From contig NZ_SMDC01000007.1 of assembly GCF_004343155.1 (NCBI RefSeq), positions 1 to 64,000 on the forward strand: a stretch of 64,000 nt of DNA. Reading direction: 5' to 3'. The notes beneath the pieces were generated by a model, which had not been told where the DNA came from, made no database searches, and saw nothing but the letters and a program-made list of their open reading frames with translations. The translations under genes were made by a program, and so were the position numbers. This document shows positions 26,449 to 38,090 of the stretch, one piece after another (the first letter of the stretch is position 1; every line of letters begins with the position of its first letter). The DNA comes from Marichromatium gracile. Lineage in GTDB: Bacteria; Pseudomonadota; Gammaproteobacteria; Chromatiales; Chromatiaceae.

Positions 26449-26991
26449 TCAGGCCGGCGCGCGGGCGCGTGGTGGCGGCGCTGGTGCGGTCTTCGCGTGT
26501 TCGAGCTGATCGAGCCGTTCGAGCAGTGCTTCCGGGGCGAGCTTGCCGACGACCTCGCCGTCGACCACCGCCGCCGGGGCCAGTCCGCAGGCGCCGACAC
26601 AGCGCGCGGTGAGCACCGAGAGCGCGCCGTCGGCGGTGGTCTCGCCGGGCTCGACCTGGTGGTGCGCGCGCAGCGCATCGACCAGCACGCCCGCCCCCTT
26701 GATATAGCAGGCGGTGCCGGTGCACACCACACAGGTGTGACGTCCCTTGGGCTTGAGTCGGAACAGATGATAGAAGGTGGCGACACCGAAGACCTTGCTC
26801 AACGGGACGTCGAGCGAGGCGGCGACGAACCTGAGCGCGGTCTCGTCGAGAAAGCCGAAGGCGTCCTGGACGCTGTGCAGGGTCTCGATCAGGGCGTGAT
26901 CGGCATAGCCGTTGCGGCGCATGGTGGCGTTGACCAGCTTCCAGCGGGTGTCGTCACTGGGCAGCGGCGGTTTGGGTCGATGCAGGCTCAT
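26449..26991 (-). CDS. hoxE: Hydrogenase diaphorase subunit HoxE
   Basis: HoxE is a NuoE-like thioredoxin-fold protein with one 2Fe-2S cluster, here ligated by CTGTAC (Cys90 and 95) and CVGAC (Cys131 and 135). The segment VFGVATFYHLFRLKPKG is typical of the fold. The 180-residue protein ends in a Pro/Ala-rich tail. A GGAGGGG site precedes the ATG. It is the first gene of the hox operon and is divergent from pssA, with 168 bp between the starts. The presence of hoxE makes this a HoxEFUYH-type rather than a four-subunit enzyme. Confidence 0.94.
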   Translation of the reverse strand: MSLHRPKPPLPSDDTRWKLVNATMRRNGYADHALIETLHSVQDAFGFLDETALRFVAASLDVPLSKVFGVATFYHLFRLKPKGRHTCVVCTGTACYIKGAGVLVDALRAHHQVEPGETTADGALSVLTARCVGACGLAPAAVVDGEVVGKLAPEALLERLDQLEHAKTAPAPPPRARAPA

Positions 26992-27086
26992 GTCCCCTCC
27001 GTCCGTCTGGCGACGGTGCGTGGATTCGAGCGCGTTCGGTGTCTGTCCCCGGATGATCGCACCCGGATGCGCGTGCCGCTCCTCGC

Positions 27087-27116
27087 TTTCGGACGGGGTC
27101 GGCTCCCGGCTATACT
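27087..27116 (+). promoter_or_regulatory. Candidate promoter of pssA
   Basis: TATACT (27111-27116) lies 43 bp before the pssA start, with a poor -35 candidate TTTCGG (27087-27092) 18 bp upstream. The -10 is good and the -35 is weak. Confidence 0.3.
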
Positions 27117-27159
27117 CGCGCCAGTGCAAGTCCTGCTGCGCATCCAGACAAAGGAGACT

Positions 27160-27903
27160 ATGGACGAAACGCTCGCATCCCGCAAACGGGCCCGCGGCAT
27201 CTATCTGCTGCCCAACCTGTTCACCACTGCCGCGCTGTTCGCGGGCTTCTATGCCGTGCTCTCGGCCACCCATGGGCGTTTCGAAGCCGCTGCGCTGGCG
27301 GTGCTCGCGGCCATGGTGCTCGATGGTTTCGACGGGCGCATCGCGCGACTGACCCATACCCAGACCGATTTCGGCGCCGAGTACGACAGCCTCTCGGACA
27401 TGGTCGCCTTCGGCGTCGCCCCGGCGCTGGTCGCCTATCACTGGGCGCTCTCCGGGCTGGGCAAGGTCGGCTGGCTCGCCGCCTTCGTCTATACCGCCGC
27501 CGCCGCGCTGCGGCTGGCGCGTTTCAATACCCAGGTCGGGATCGCCGACAAGCGCTACTTCCAGGGGCTGGCGAGTCCGGCGGCTGCCTCGATCATCGCC
27601 ACTGGTGTGTGGCTGGGCACCGACCTGGGGGTCGATGGGGCGAGTCTGTCATGGCTCGCCGCGCTGCTCACCGCCGGGGCCGGCCTGTTGATGGTGAGCA
27701 ATTTCCGCTATCAGAGCTTCAAGCAGGTCAATCTGCAGGGGCGCGTGCCCTTCCTGCTCGCCGTGGTCATCATGCTCAGCTTCGCGGTGGTCTACATCAA
27801 CCCGCCGCTGGTGCTGTTTGTGATGTCGGTCAGCTATGCGCTCTCGGGTCCGGCATGGACCCAGATCCGTCTGCGTCAGCGTCGCGCGCGGCGGCGCCAG
27901 TGA
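27160..27903 (+). CDS. pssA: CDP-diacylglycerol-serine O-phosphatidyltransferase
   Basis: PssA makes phosphatidylserine, the precursor of phosphatidylethanolamine, at the inner membrane. The 247-residue protein has the complete CDP-alcohol phosphotransferase signature: Asp55, Asp58-Gly, Ala62-Arg63, Gly72, Asp76 and Asp80. The opening GIYLLPNLFTTAALFAGF is typical of the bacterial type. About six to eight membrane helices follow. The AAGGAG site is only three bases from the ATG at 27160, which is close. An in-frame GTG twelve codons upstream is an alternative. Confidence 0.95.
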   Translation: MDETLASRKRARGIYLLPNLFTTAALFAGFYAVLSATHGRFEAAALAVLAAMVLDGFDGRIARLTHTQTDFGAEYDSLSDMVAFGVAPALVAYHWALSGLGKVGWLAAFVYTAAAALRLARFNTQVGIADKRYFQGLASPAAASIIATGVWLGTDLGVDGASLSWLAALLTAGAGLLMVSNFRYQSFKQVNLQGRVPFLLAVVIMLSFAVVYINPPLVLFVMSVSYALSGPAWTQIRLRQRRARRRQ

Positions 27904-27922
27904 GCGCCCGGGGGTAACCGCG

Positions 27923-28825
27923 GTGTCGGGACAACTCGTCTCCCTGGTGCTCGGCAGCGGTGGCGCGCGCGGGCTGGTCCACATCGGCGTGATCGAGTGG
28001 CTGAATGCCCATGGTTATCGGATCGCCTCGATCAGCGGCGCCTCGATGGGCGCGCTGGTCGGAGGCATCCACGCCGCCGGCGAGCTCGACGCCTACAAGC
28101 ATTGGGTGTGTGCGCTGCGCCGTCCCGACGTGCTGCGCTTCCTCGACTTCGCCTTCAGCGGCGACGGGCTGATCAAGGGCAACCGCATCATGGACACCCT
28201 GCGGGCGATGGTCGGTGACTTCGCCATCGAGGATCTGCCGATCGTCTTCACCGCGGTGGCCACCGACCTCGACCGCCAGCGCGAGGTGTGGATCTCGCGC
28301 GGCGCGCTGTTCGACGCCATCCGCGCCTCGATCTCGATCCCCGGTGTGTTCCGCCCGCACTGCTATCTGGGCAAGACCCTGGTCGATGGCGGATTGCTCA
28401 ATCCGGTGCCGATCGCCCCGACCTTTCGCGACCTCACCGACCTGACCATTGCGGTCAACCTCAATGCCCAGCCCATCCCCGAGGCGCCACGCCCCCGGGT
28501 CGAGCGCCGGAATGATGCCGCGGCCTCGGCCACGCCCCCTGCCGAGATCGGTTACGAGCAACGGATTCGCCAGTTTCTCGACGCCATCGGACTCGATCTC
28601 GCCCGCGAGGACGAGGACAAGCTGGGGATGTTCGAGCTGATGAACCGCTCCTTCGAGACCATGCAGAACAGTATCGCCGCGGTGCAGCTGGCCGCCTATC
28701 GCCCCGACGTGGTGATCGATGTGCCGCGCGATACCTGTGCCGCGCACGAGTTCCACCGCGCCAGCGAGTTGATCGAGCTCGGCCACGCCCTCACCGAGCA
28801 GGCCGTCCGCGAGGCGCGTCGCTGA
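27923..28825 (+). CDS. Patatin-like phospholipase (RssA family)
   Basis: The 300-residue protein has the patatin Ser-Asp dyad: oxyanion loop GSGGARG (11-17), nucleophile elbow GASMG with Ser41, and Asp155 in VDGG. It lacks a signal peptide and should be a cytoplasmic or membrane-associated lipid acyl hydrolase. The GTG at 27923 places the glycine-rich loop at its usual distance from the N-terminus. It follows pssA by 19 bp, so a link with phospholipid turnover is plausible. The substrate is not known. Confidence 0.87.
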   Translation: MSGQLVSLVLGSGGARGLVHIGVIEWLNAHGYRIASISGASMGALVGGIHAAGELDAYKHWVCALRRPDVLRFLDFAFSGDGLIKGNRIMDTLRAMVGDFAIEDLPIVFTAVATDLDRQREVWISRGALFDAIRASISIPGVFRPHCYLGKTLVDGGLLNPVPIAPTFRDLTDLTIAVNLNAQPIPEAPRPRVERRNDAAASATPPAEIGYEQRIRQFLDAIGLDLAREDEDKLGMFELMNRSFETMQNSIAAVQLAAYRPDVVIDVPRDTCAAHEFHRASELIELGHALTEQAVREARR

Positions 28826-28841
28826 GTTCGGGGCGCTGCTC

Positions 28842-29219
28842 TCAGCACAGCGCCAGCATGGCCTCCTCGCGGGTGTAGAAGAGCCCGTCGCGAACGAACC
28901 CCGAGACGATCCCGGGACGGGTCTGTACCACGTTGCCGGCGGCATCGCGGCGCGCCACCCAGGTCGGCGGCAGGCCGTCGAGCACATGCACCGGCGCCGG
29001 GGAGCCGTCACGGAACCGCGACAGCACCCACTCGCCGCTGGTGCTGTCGAGATAGCCGGGGACGAAGTTGGCGGTGCGGTTGTGTTCGCTCACCCCGCGG
29101 GTTGTGGCGAAACGGACATTCTCGTCATGCAATGACAGGGCTGTCAGGCCGGCGCTGCGTCGCGAAAGCGGCTCGAGCGGCCAGGAATGGGTGCCTCTGC
29201 TCGATGTTTCGTTACACAT
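28842..29219 (-). CDS. Hypothetical protein, 125 residues
   Basis: I do not recognise this protein. It has no signal peptide or membrane helix. The N-terminal ~45 residues are Ser/Arg rich, and the rest contains an ordered-looking part with NRTANFVPGYLDSTSGEWVLSRF and DGLPPTWVARRDAAGNVVQTRPG. The ribosome binding site is weak. It is convergent with the patatin gene (16 bp between stops) and stands alone. Codon use is GC-rich like its neighbours. A shorter start is possible. Confidence 0.5.
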   Translation of the reverse strand: MCNETSSRGTHSWPLEPLSRRSAGLTALSLHDENVRFATTRGVSEHNRTANFVPGYLDSTSGEWVLSRFRDGSPAPVHVLDGLPPTWVARRDAAGNVVQTRPGIVSGFVRDGLFYTREEAMLALC

Positions 29220-29415
29220 GATATCTGCTCGTTGCGTGGATGCTGACTGGGTGGTCAGCCCGCTCGGCGCGGCTGAGCCCGGATCCGGCGCGGGGCCGCC
29301 GCTGTGATCGCGACGGCGCGCGCGCTGCCTTGCCGTTGATGCAGCACGGACCATGCCTTGTTATCGGCCTTGGCGTCCATTCGAACAGTGGAAAATGTAG
29401 GGATTTTGCGCGCGC

Positions 29416-29880
29416 TCAATCCACCGGCAGTTGGGTACGTTCGAACACCCGCCGCAGCACGAAGCTCGAGTGCACCCCGGAGACCCCCTCGATACGGGTG
29501 ATACGCTCGATCAACAGTGCCTGATAAGCCTCCATGTCGGGGACGATCACCTTGAGCTGGTAATCGGCGTCGCGCCCGGTGATCAGCAGACACTCCAGGA
29601 CCTCGGGCATCGCCGCCACCGCCCGCTCGAAGCGCTCGAAGCGCTCCGGGGTGTGGCGATCCATCGAGATGCTGATGATCACCAGCAGGTTGAGCCCGAG
29701 CGCCTGGGGCGAAACCAGGGTGCGATGGCCGGTGATGATGCCCGCGGCCTCGAGCGCGCGTACCCGACGCAGACAGGGCGAGGGTGAGAGCCCGACCCGC
29801 TCGGCGAGGTCCTGGTTGCTGATGCGTCCGTTGTCCTGTAGTTCGGCGAGGATCCGGCGGTCATAGCGATCGAGTTTCAT
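29416..29880 (-). CDS. Lrp/AsnC family transcriptional regulator
   Basis: The 154-residue protein has an N-terminal winged helix-turn-helix (about 1-60: DRRILAELQDNGRISNQDLAERVGLSPSPCLRRVRALEAAGII). A C-terminal RAM effector domain includes the conserved glycine-aspartate turn (TGRDADYQLKV). Such proteins form octamers and often sense amino acids. It is divergent from leuA, with 419 bp between them, so leuA and its own gene are the likeliest targets. The ATG at 29880 has a GGAG site five bases upstream; an adjacent in-frame TTG is a less likely start. Confidence 0.92.
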   Translation of the reverse strand: MKLDRYDRRILAELQDNGRISNQDLAERVGLSPSPCLRRVRALEAAGIITGHRTLVSPQALGLNLLVIISISMDRHTPERFERFERAVAAMPEVLECLLITGRDADYQLKVIVPDMEAYQALLIERITRIEGVSGVHSSFVLRRVFERTQLPVD

Positions 29881-30299
29881 CAAGGCTCCGCGGTTGCGTC
29901 TTCAGTTGTCTGGATGTTTTCAGAGTTGGCATTTTATTGCGCGAAACGCGCTTTTGCGGCGCGAATTCGCAATCCTCTGCCTGAGCCTCCGGCGTAGACT
30001 TACAACCGTCGGCCAACCAGCCGCCAACCACCGGCAGACGCCCACCAGGCGCGCGCCGAAACAGGCTCGATGTCCCAACCAGGACGAGAGCGGCCGAGGG
30101 TCCTTACCGGGACCAGGCACAGGAGACGACGCTCGCCATGTCTCTGCGCGACGACAGCGCGAGGTCGTCACTTCACAGGCCCTCAGGGTTGACTGCCGGG
30201 AAAGACCGGCCCCGATTCATTCGCGGGTCGTCGTCGCACGGCCCGCGTCCCGCCCCGCCGCGTGTCAGCGGCGGGCATCCCCGCCAAGGAGTAGAGCGC
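29881..30299. other. 419-bp divergent intergenic region between the Lrp-type gene and leuA
   Basis: Near the regulator it holds the palindromic array at 29936-29973 in AT-rich sequence; the rest is GC-rich. A hairpin CCCGCCGC/GCGGCGGG (30254-30275, 6-base loop) stands ten bases before the leuA ribosome binding site and might affect translation. No leader peptide with a run of leucine codons was found, so classical attenuation is not supported. No gene is seen. Confidence 0.5.
29936..29973. promoter_or_regulatory. Nested palindromes, candidate operator of the Lrp-type regulator
   Basis: ATTGCG (29936-29941) and CGCAAT (29968-29973) are inverted ends of a 38-bp region. It contains GCGCGAAACGCGC (a perfect inverted repeat around AAA, 29939-29951) and GCGAATTCGC (a perfect 10-bp palindrome, 29961-29970). 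It lies 56 bp upstream of the regulator gene in its promoter region. Dyad arrays with AT centres suit Lrp-type octamers. Binding is inference only. Confidence 0.4.
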
Positions 30300-31967
30300 A
30301 TGACCCGCTTTGATCATCGCCGCTACCGGCCGTCCCCGGCGATGGCCATGCCCGACCGCCAGTGGCCGAACCGCACCGTCGAACAGGCCCCGCGCTGGGC
30401 CAGCGTCGATCTGCGCGACGGCAACCAGGCACTGCTCGAGCCGATGGATGTCGCGCACAAGCAGCGGTTGTGGCGATTGCTGGTCAAGCTCGGCTTCAAG
30501 GAGATCGAGGTCGGTTTCCCGGCCGCCAGCCAGCCCGATTACGACTTCGTGCGCTGGTTGATCGAACACGACGAGATCCCCGAGGACGTCACCGTCCAGG
30601 TGTTGGTGCAGGCGCGCGAGGCGCTGGTCGAGCGCACCTTCGCGGCGCTCGCCGGCGCACCGCGGGCGATCGTCCATGTCTACAACTCGACCTCGCCGGT
30701 ACAGCGCGAGCGCGTCTTCGGTCGCGACCGCGCCGGGGTGATCGAGATCGCCCGCAACGGCGCGCGGCTGTTGCGCGAGGCCGCGGCACGTCATCCCGAG
30801 ACGCGCTGGACCTTCGAGTACTCGCCGGAGAGCTTCACCGCCACCGAGCCCGACTACGCCCTGGAGGTGTGCGAGGCGGTGCTCGCCGAGTGGGCGCCGA
30901 CGGTCGATCGCCCCTGCATCATCAACCTGCCGGCCACCGTCGAGGTCGCCAGCCCCAACGTCTTCGCCGATCAGGTCGAGTACATCTCCACCCGGCTCTC
31001 GCGACGCGAGGCGGTGGTGCTCTCGGTGCACCCGCACAACGACCGCGGTGGTGGCGTGGCCGCCGCCGAGTTGGCGCTGCTCGCCGGCGCCGATCGCGTC
31101 GAGGGCACCTTGTTCGGCAACGGCGAGCGCACCGGCAACGCCGATCTGCTGACCCTGGCGATGAACCTCTACAGCCAGGGCATCGATCCCGAACTCGACC
31201 TCTCCGACCCGGCCGAGATCGTCGCCGTCTGCACCGAGTGCACCGGGTTGCCGGTCCATCCGCGTCACCCCTGGTTCGGCGAGCTGGTCTATACCGCCTT
31301 CTCCGGCAGCCATCAGGACGCGATCCGCAAGTGTCTCGCCCGGCAGCGCCCCGACGCGCCCTGGGACGTCGCCTATCTGCCGATCGACCCGCAGGATCTG
31401 GGCCGTGACTACCGCGCGGTGATCCGCGTCAACAGCCAGTCGGGCAAGGGCGGGGTGGCCTTCGTGCTCGAACAGGACTACGGCTTGCGCCTGCCGCGCT
31501 GGTTGCAGGTCGAGTTCGCTCAGGTGGTGCAGCGCGAGAGCGAGCGCCACGGCGGGGCGCTTGCCGCCGCCACCCTCTACGCGCTGTTTCGCGAGCACTA
31601 TCTGCGCGAACAGGGACCGGCGCGGTTGATCGGCTACCAGCTCGACCATCCCGGTCACGACCGCGTCGAGGCACGGATCGACGCCGGCGAGGGCGAGCAG
31701 CGCTGGTGCGGCGAGGGCGAGGGCACCATCGCCGCCTTCGTCGATGCCTGCGCGCGCCGCTTCGACCGCAGCCTGCGGGTGCGGGATTATCAGGAGCACG
31801 CGCTCGACGGCGGCACCGAGGCCGAGGCGGTGGCCTATGTCCAGCTCGAGGTCGACGGCGTGCCGATCAGCGGCGTGGCGACCGATCGCGATACCGTGAC
31901 CGCCTCGCTGCGCGCCGTGCTCCAGGCGCTCAACCGCGCCGCGCTGGCCCGGGCCGAGGCCGCCTGA
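30300..31967 (+). CDS. leuA: 2-isopropylmalate synthase
   Basis: LeuA condenses acetyl-CoA with 2-oxoisovalerate in the first committed step of leucine synthesis. The 555-residue length and the N-terminal HRRYRPSPAM region mark the longer LeuA type. Metal and substrate motifs are DLRDGNQALLEPM near residue 37 and VHPHNDRGGGVA. The C-terminal ~130 residues form the leucine-sensing regulatory domain, so feedback inhibition is expected. An AAGGAG site lies about ten bases before the ATG. A 17-bp perfect hairpin begins three bases after the stop codon. Confidence 0.95.
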   Translation: MTRFDHRRYRPSPAMAMPDRQWPNRTVEQAPRWASVDLRDGNQALLEPMDVAHKQRLWRLLVKLGFKEIEVGFPAASQPDYDFVRWLIEHDEIPEDVTVQVLVQAREALVERTFAALAGAPRAIVHVYNSTSPVQRERVFGRDRAGVIEIARNGARLLREAAARHPETRWTFEYSPESFTATEPDYALEVCEAVLAEWAPTVDRPCIINLPATVEVASPNVFADQVEYISTRLSRREAVVLSVHPHNDRGGGVAAAELALLAGADRVEGTLFGNGERTGNADLLTLAMNLYSQGIDPELDLSDPAEIVAVCTECTGLPVHPRHPWFGELVYTAFSGSHQDAIRKCLARQRPDAPWDVAYLPIDPQDLGRDYRAVIRVNSQSGKGGVAFVLEQDYGLRLPRWLQVEFAQVVQRESERHGGALAAATLYALFREHYLREQGPARLIGYQLDHPGHDRVEARIDAGEGEQRWCGEGEGTIAAFVDACARRFDRSLRVRDYQEHALDGGTEAEAVAYVQLEVDGVPISGVATDRDTVTASLRAVLQALNRAALARAEAA

Positions 31968-31970
31968 TCG

Positions 31971-32010
31971 GCGCGCCATGCCCGTCAAGGATATGACGGG
32001 CATGGCGCGC
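31971..32010 (+). terminator. Very stable hairpin after leuA
   Basis: GCGCGCCATGCCCGTCA and TGACGGGCATGGCGCGC form a perfect 17-bp stem with a 6-base loop (AGGATA), immediately after the leuA stop. There is no T-run. The perfect symmetry suits a terminator or 3' end stabiliser. Confidence 0.65.
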
Positions 32011-32146
32011 ACGGGTTATGATCCGCTCCCGGTGGCGGGATCGGAGACGCTCCGCCGAGGCGGTGCATGGGGCACCCCCTGTATGGATCTCGCCGCGCAA
32101 CCGACGTAGAGTAGCCGGTTGGACTACGGAGCGGCAGTCTGAGCCC

Positions 32147-35040
<2,894 letters not shown>

Positions 35041-35041
<1 letters not shown>

Positions 35042-36477
35042 TGGCGGTGAAGATCCCACGCCTGGCGATCATGGGACACCCCAACGCGGGCAAGTCCTCG
35101 GTGGTCGCCACCCTCACCGAGAACGACCGGATCGCGATCGACAAGCGCGCCGGCACCACCACCGAGTCGACCAGCTACCCGGTGATCATCGATGGCCGCA
35201 CGGTGGTCGAGTTCATCGACACCCCGGGCTTCCAGAACCCCAACGCCATCCTCGAGTGGTTCCAGGCCAACGAGTCGGTGGGCGATCTGGCGCGCGCCTT
35301 CGTCGACACCCATCAGCGCGACCCGCTGTTCGCCCACGACTGCGCCCTGCTGCAGCCGGTGGCCGAGGGCGCGGGCATCATCCTGGTGGTCGACGGCTCC
35401 AAGCGCATCAAGGAGAAGGACCGGGTCGAGATCGAGCTGCTGCGTCTCACCGGCCGTCCGCGCATGGCGATCCTCAACAACCTCACCAACCAGGATCGCC
35501 ACATGGCGCAGTGGCAGGACGCGCTGAGCAAGGCGTTCAACTCGGTGCGCGAGTTCAATGCCCACCGCGCCACCTACAGCGAGCGCATCAAGCTGCTCGA
35601 GGCGCTCAAGAGCATCGATCAGCGCTGGGAGGAACGCGTCGAGGAGGCGATCGACGCCTTCGCCTGCGACTGGGAGCGGCGCACTGACCAGGCGGTCAAC
35701 ACCATCCTGCAGTTGCTCAAGGATGCGCTCTCCTATCGCGTGACCCGTACCGTGAAGAACGGCAAGCTGGTGTTCAAGACCGGGCGCGAGCGTATCCGCG
35801 ACGAGGTCGCCGCCGAGTTCGAGCAGGGGCTGCGCCAGCTCGAACTCGACGCCCAGGAGCATGTCCGCGCCAACTTCCGCCATCATGTCTGGAACCTGCC
35901 GCCGGACTCCATCCTCAACCAGGATCTGTTCTCCGACGAGGTCGGTCAGGCACTGGGGCTGTCGCGGCGTCAGCTGGCGATGGTCGGGGTCGCCGCCGGT
36001 GCCGCCTCCGGGGCCACCGTCGATCTCGCCGCCGCCGGTCACTCGCTCGGCGCCGGGGCGCTGATCGGCGCCTTCACCGGCGGCGTGCTCGGACTGGTCG
36101 GCGGCAAGGCGCTGGCCAAGCTCGATATCGAGCGCGCCCCCGGCACCCAGCGCTTCACCATGGGGCCGGTCTCCGACCCGCGCTTCCCCTTCGTGCTGCT
36201 CGATCGCATCGTGCTCTACAGCGCGCGGGCGATGAACTGGGCGCATGGTCGTCAGGCCGCCGACGAGGAGGCGGCGAACAAGGTCCCCGAGCGCGTCGCG
36301 GTGCGCCGTGGCTTCTCCGAGGAGCTCACCCAGTCGCAGCAGCGTGAGCTCGCGCGCTTCTTCCAGGCCGCGCGCCGCGGTCGCGACTGCGACCGCGAGG
36401 CGGCCTGTCGCGAGATCATCAAGGAGATCCTCTCCGGCGTCGCCACCAGTCGGATCGACAGCCGCGCCGACATGTAG
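35041..36477 (+). CDS. GTPase with DUF3482 domain
   Basis: The 478-residue protein has an N-terminal GTPase domain with G1 GHPNAGKSS (12-20), G3 DTPG (60-63) and a diverged G4 (NNLTNQD instead of NKxD). The C-terminal DUF3482 part has a helical region and a small, Gly/Ala-rich hydrophobic stretch (about 315-360) that may insert in the membrane. It is translationally coupled (TGATG) to the DUF2868 membrane protein, so the two probably act together as a membrane-associated GTPase system. The cellular process is unknown. Confidence 0.85.
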
Positions 36478-36573
36478 CCGACATGTCATGGCTTCATCCC
36501 GTCCGCGAGCAGGGCCGCGCGCGGGCGGTGTGTCCTTCATCCCATCCAAGGCGGCCCGTGCGATCGACCAACC

Positions 36574-37863
36574 ATGCAAGCCAACGACATCCTCGCCATC
36601 GATCAGGCCCATGCCTGGCACCCCTATACCTCCACCCGCGATCGCGACCCGGTCTATCCGGTGCGCGCCGCGCGCGGCTGCCGCATCGAGCTGAGCGACG
36701 GGCGCGAGCTGATCGACGGCATGTCCTCCTGGTGGTGCGCGATCCACGGCTACAACCACCCGGTGCTCAACCAAGCCGCGCGCGATCAGCTCGAGCGCAT
36801 GGCGCACGTGATGTTCGGCGGACTCACCCACGAGCCGGCGGCGCAGCTCGTCGAGCGGCTGGTGGCGATCACCCCGGAGCCGCTGCAACACGTCTTCCTC
36901 TGCGATTCGGGCTCGGTCTCGGTGGAGGTGGCGATCAAGATGGCGCTGCAGTTCTGGCAGGCCGCCGGTCGCCCCGAGCGCCATCGCCTGATGACCATCC
37001 GTCGCGGTTATCACGGCGATACCTTCAACGCCATGTCGGTGTGCGATCCGGTCACCGGGATGCACCACCTGTTCAGCGCCACCCTGCCGCAGCAGGTCTT
37101 CGCCCCGGCGCCCGAGTGTCGCTACGGCGAGCCCTGCACGCCGGCGGCGATCGCCGAGTTCGCCACGCTGATCGAGCGCCACCAGCACGAGCTGGCCGCG
37201 GTGATCCTCGAACCCATCGTCCAGGGCGCCGGCGGCATGCGCTTCTACAGCGCCGACTACCTGGCGCAGGTGCGAGCGCTGTGCGATCGCTTCGAGGTGC
37301 TGCTGATCGCCGACGAGATCGCCACCGGCTTCGGGCGCACCGGGCGGCTGTTCGCCTGCGAGCACGCCGGCATCGCCCCGGACATCATGACCGTCGGCAA
37401 GGCACTGACCGGCGGCTACATGACGCTCGCCGCCACCCTCGCCAGCACGCGCGTGGCCGATACCATCTCCGGGGCCGAGCCCGGCGCCTTCATGCACGGA
37501 CCGACCTTCATGGGCAATCCGCTTGCCTGCGCGGTGGCCAACGCCAGCCTCGGGCTGCTGCTCGAGGACGACTGGCAGGGCCGGGTGGCGGCCATCGCTG
37601 CCGGGCTCGAGCGTGCTCTGGCGCCGGCGCGCGCGCTGCCCGGGGTGGCCGAGGTGCGGGTGCTGGGCGCGATCGGTGTGGTCGAGATGACCGAACCGGT
37701 GGCGATGCGCGAGATCCAGCGTCGCTTCGTCGAGCGTGGCGTCTGGGTGCGTCCGTTCGGTCGGCTGATCTATCTGATGCCCCCCTTCGTGATCACGCCC
37801 GAGGAGCTCGAGGCGCTCTGCGCCGCGGTGGTTGCCGTGGTCGCCGACTCGGCCGCGGACTGA
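36574..37863 (+). CDS. bioA: Adenosylmethionine-8-amino-7-oxononanoate aminotransferase
   Basis: BioA is a PLP enzyme of biotin synthesis that uses S-adenosylmethionine as amino donor to make 7,8-diaminononanoate. The 429-residue protein has HPYTS and [14 protein letters not shown] near the N-terminus, the PLP lysine Lys276 in TVGKALTGG, and the C-terminal [20 protein letters not shown]. These match BioA rather than related class III transaminases. The ATG lacks a strong ribosome binding site. No other bio gene is present in the window. Confidence 0.94.
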   Translation: MQANDILAIDQAHAWHPYTSTRDRDPVYPVRAARGCRIELSDGRELIDGMSSWWCAIHGYNHPVLNQAARDQLERMAHVMFGGLTHEPAAQLVERLVAITPEPLQHVFLCDSGSVSVEVAIKMALQFWQAAGRPERHRLMTIRRGYHGDTFNAMSVCDPVTGMHHLFSATLPQQVFAPAPECRYGEPCTPAAIAEFATLIERHQHELAAVILEPIVQGAGGMRFYSADYLAQVRALCDRFEVLLIADEIATGFGRTGRLFACEHAGIAPDIMTVGKALTGGYMTLAATLASTRVADTISGAEPGAFMHGPTFMGNPLACAVANASLGLLLEDDWQGRVAAIAAGLERALAPARALPGVAEVRVLGAIGVVEMTEPVAMREIQRRFVERGVWVRPFGRLIYLMPPFVITPEELEALCAAVVAVVADSAAD

Positions 37864-38090
37864 TCTCGCTGCCGTCCTGGCGTTGTTTCCGCCCACCGCT
37901 GCCCTGATCTGGTGGCGGTGGCGGTAATCGTGGAAACAAATGGCATCCACCACATTTGCCGTAGCAGGGTGGCCTGCGCCTCGGCACAATGCCTCTCCCG
38001 GAGGGTGAGACCGCCCGCCGGCCTGGTCATCGTCGCCCCGGGCGCCGATGACGGCGCATCCAACCCCAGCTCAATCGACCAAGGGACACC

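Noticed and set aside
30138-30299. Leucine leader peptide and attenuator, or a longer LeuA N-terminus
   Set aside because: The open frame here runs directly into leuA and contains no run of leucine codons. LeuA homology starts at the ATG with the AAGGAG site.
37937-37958. CAAATG-N10-CATTTG palindrome upstream of the RND adaptor gene
   Set aside because: The 6-bp arms alone are too short to claim an operator, and no regulator gene is adjacent. It could be a chance palindrome.
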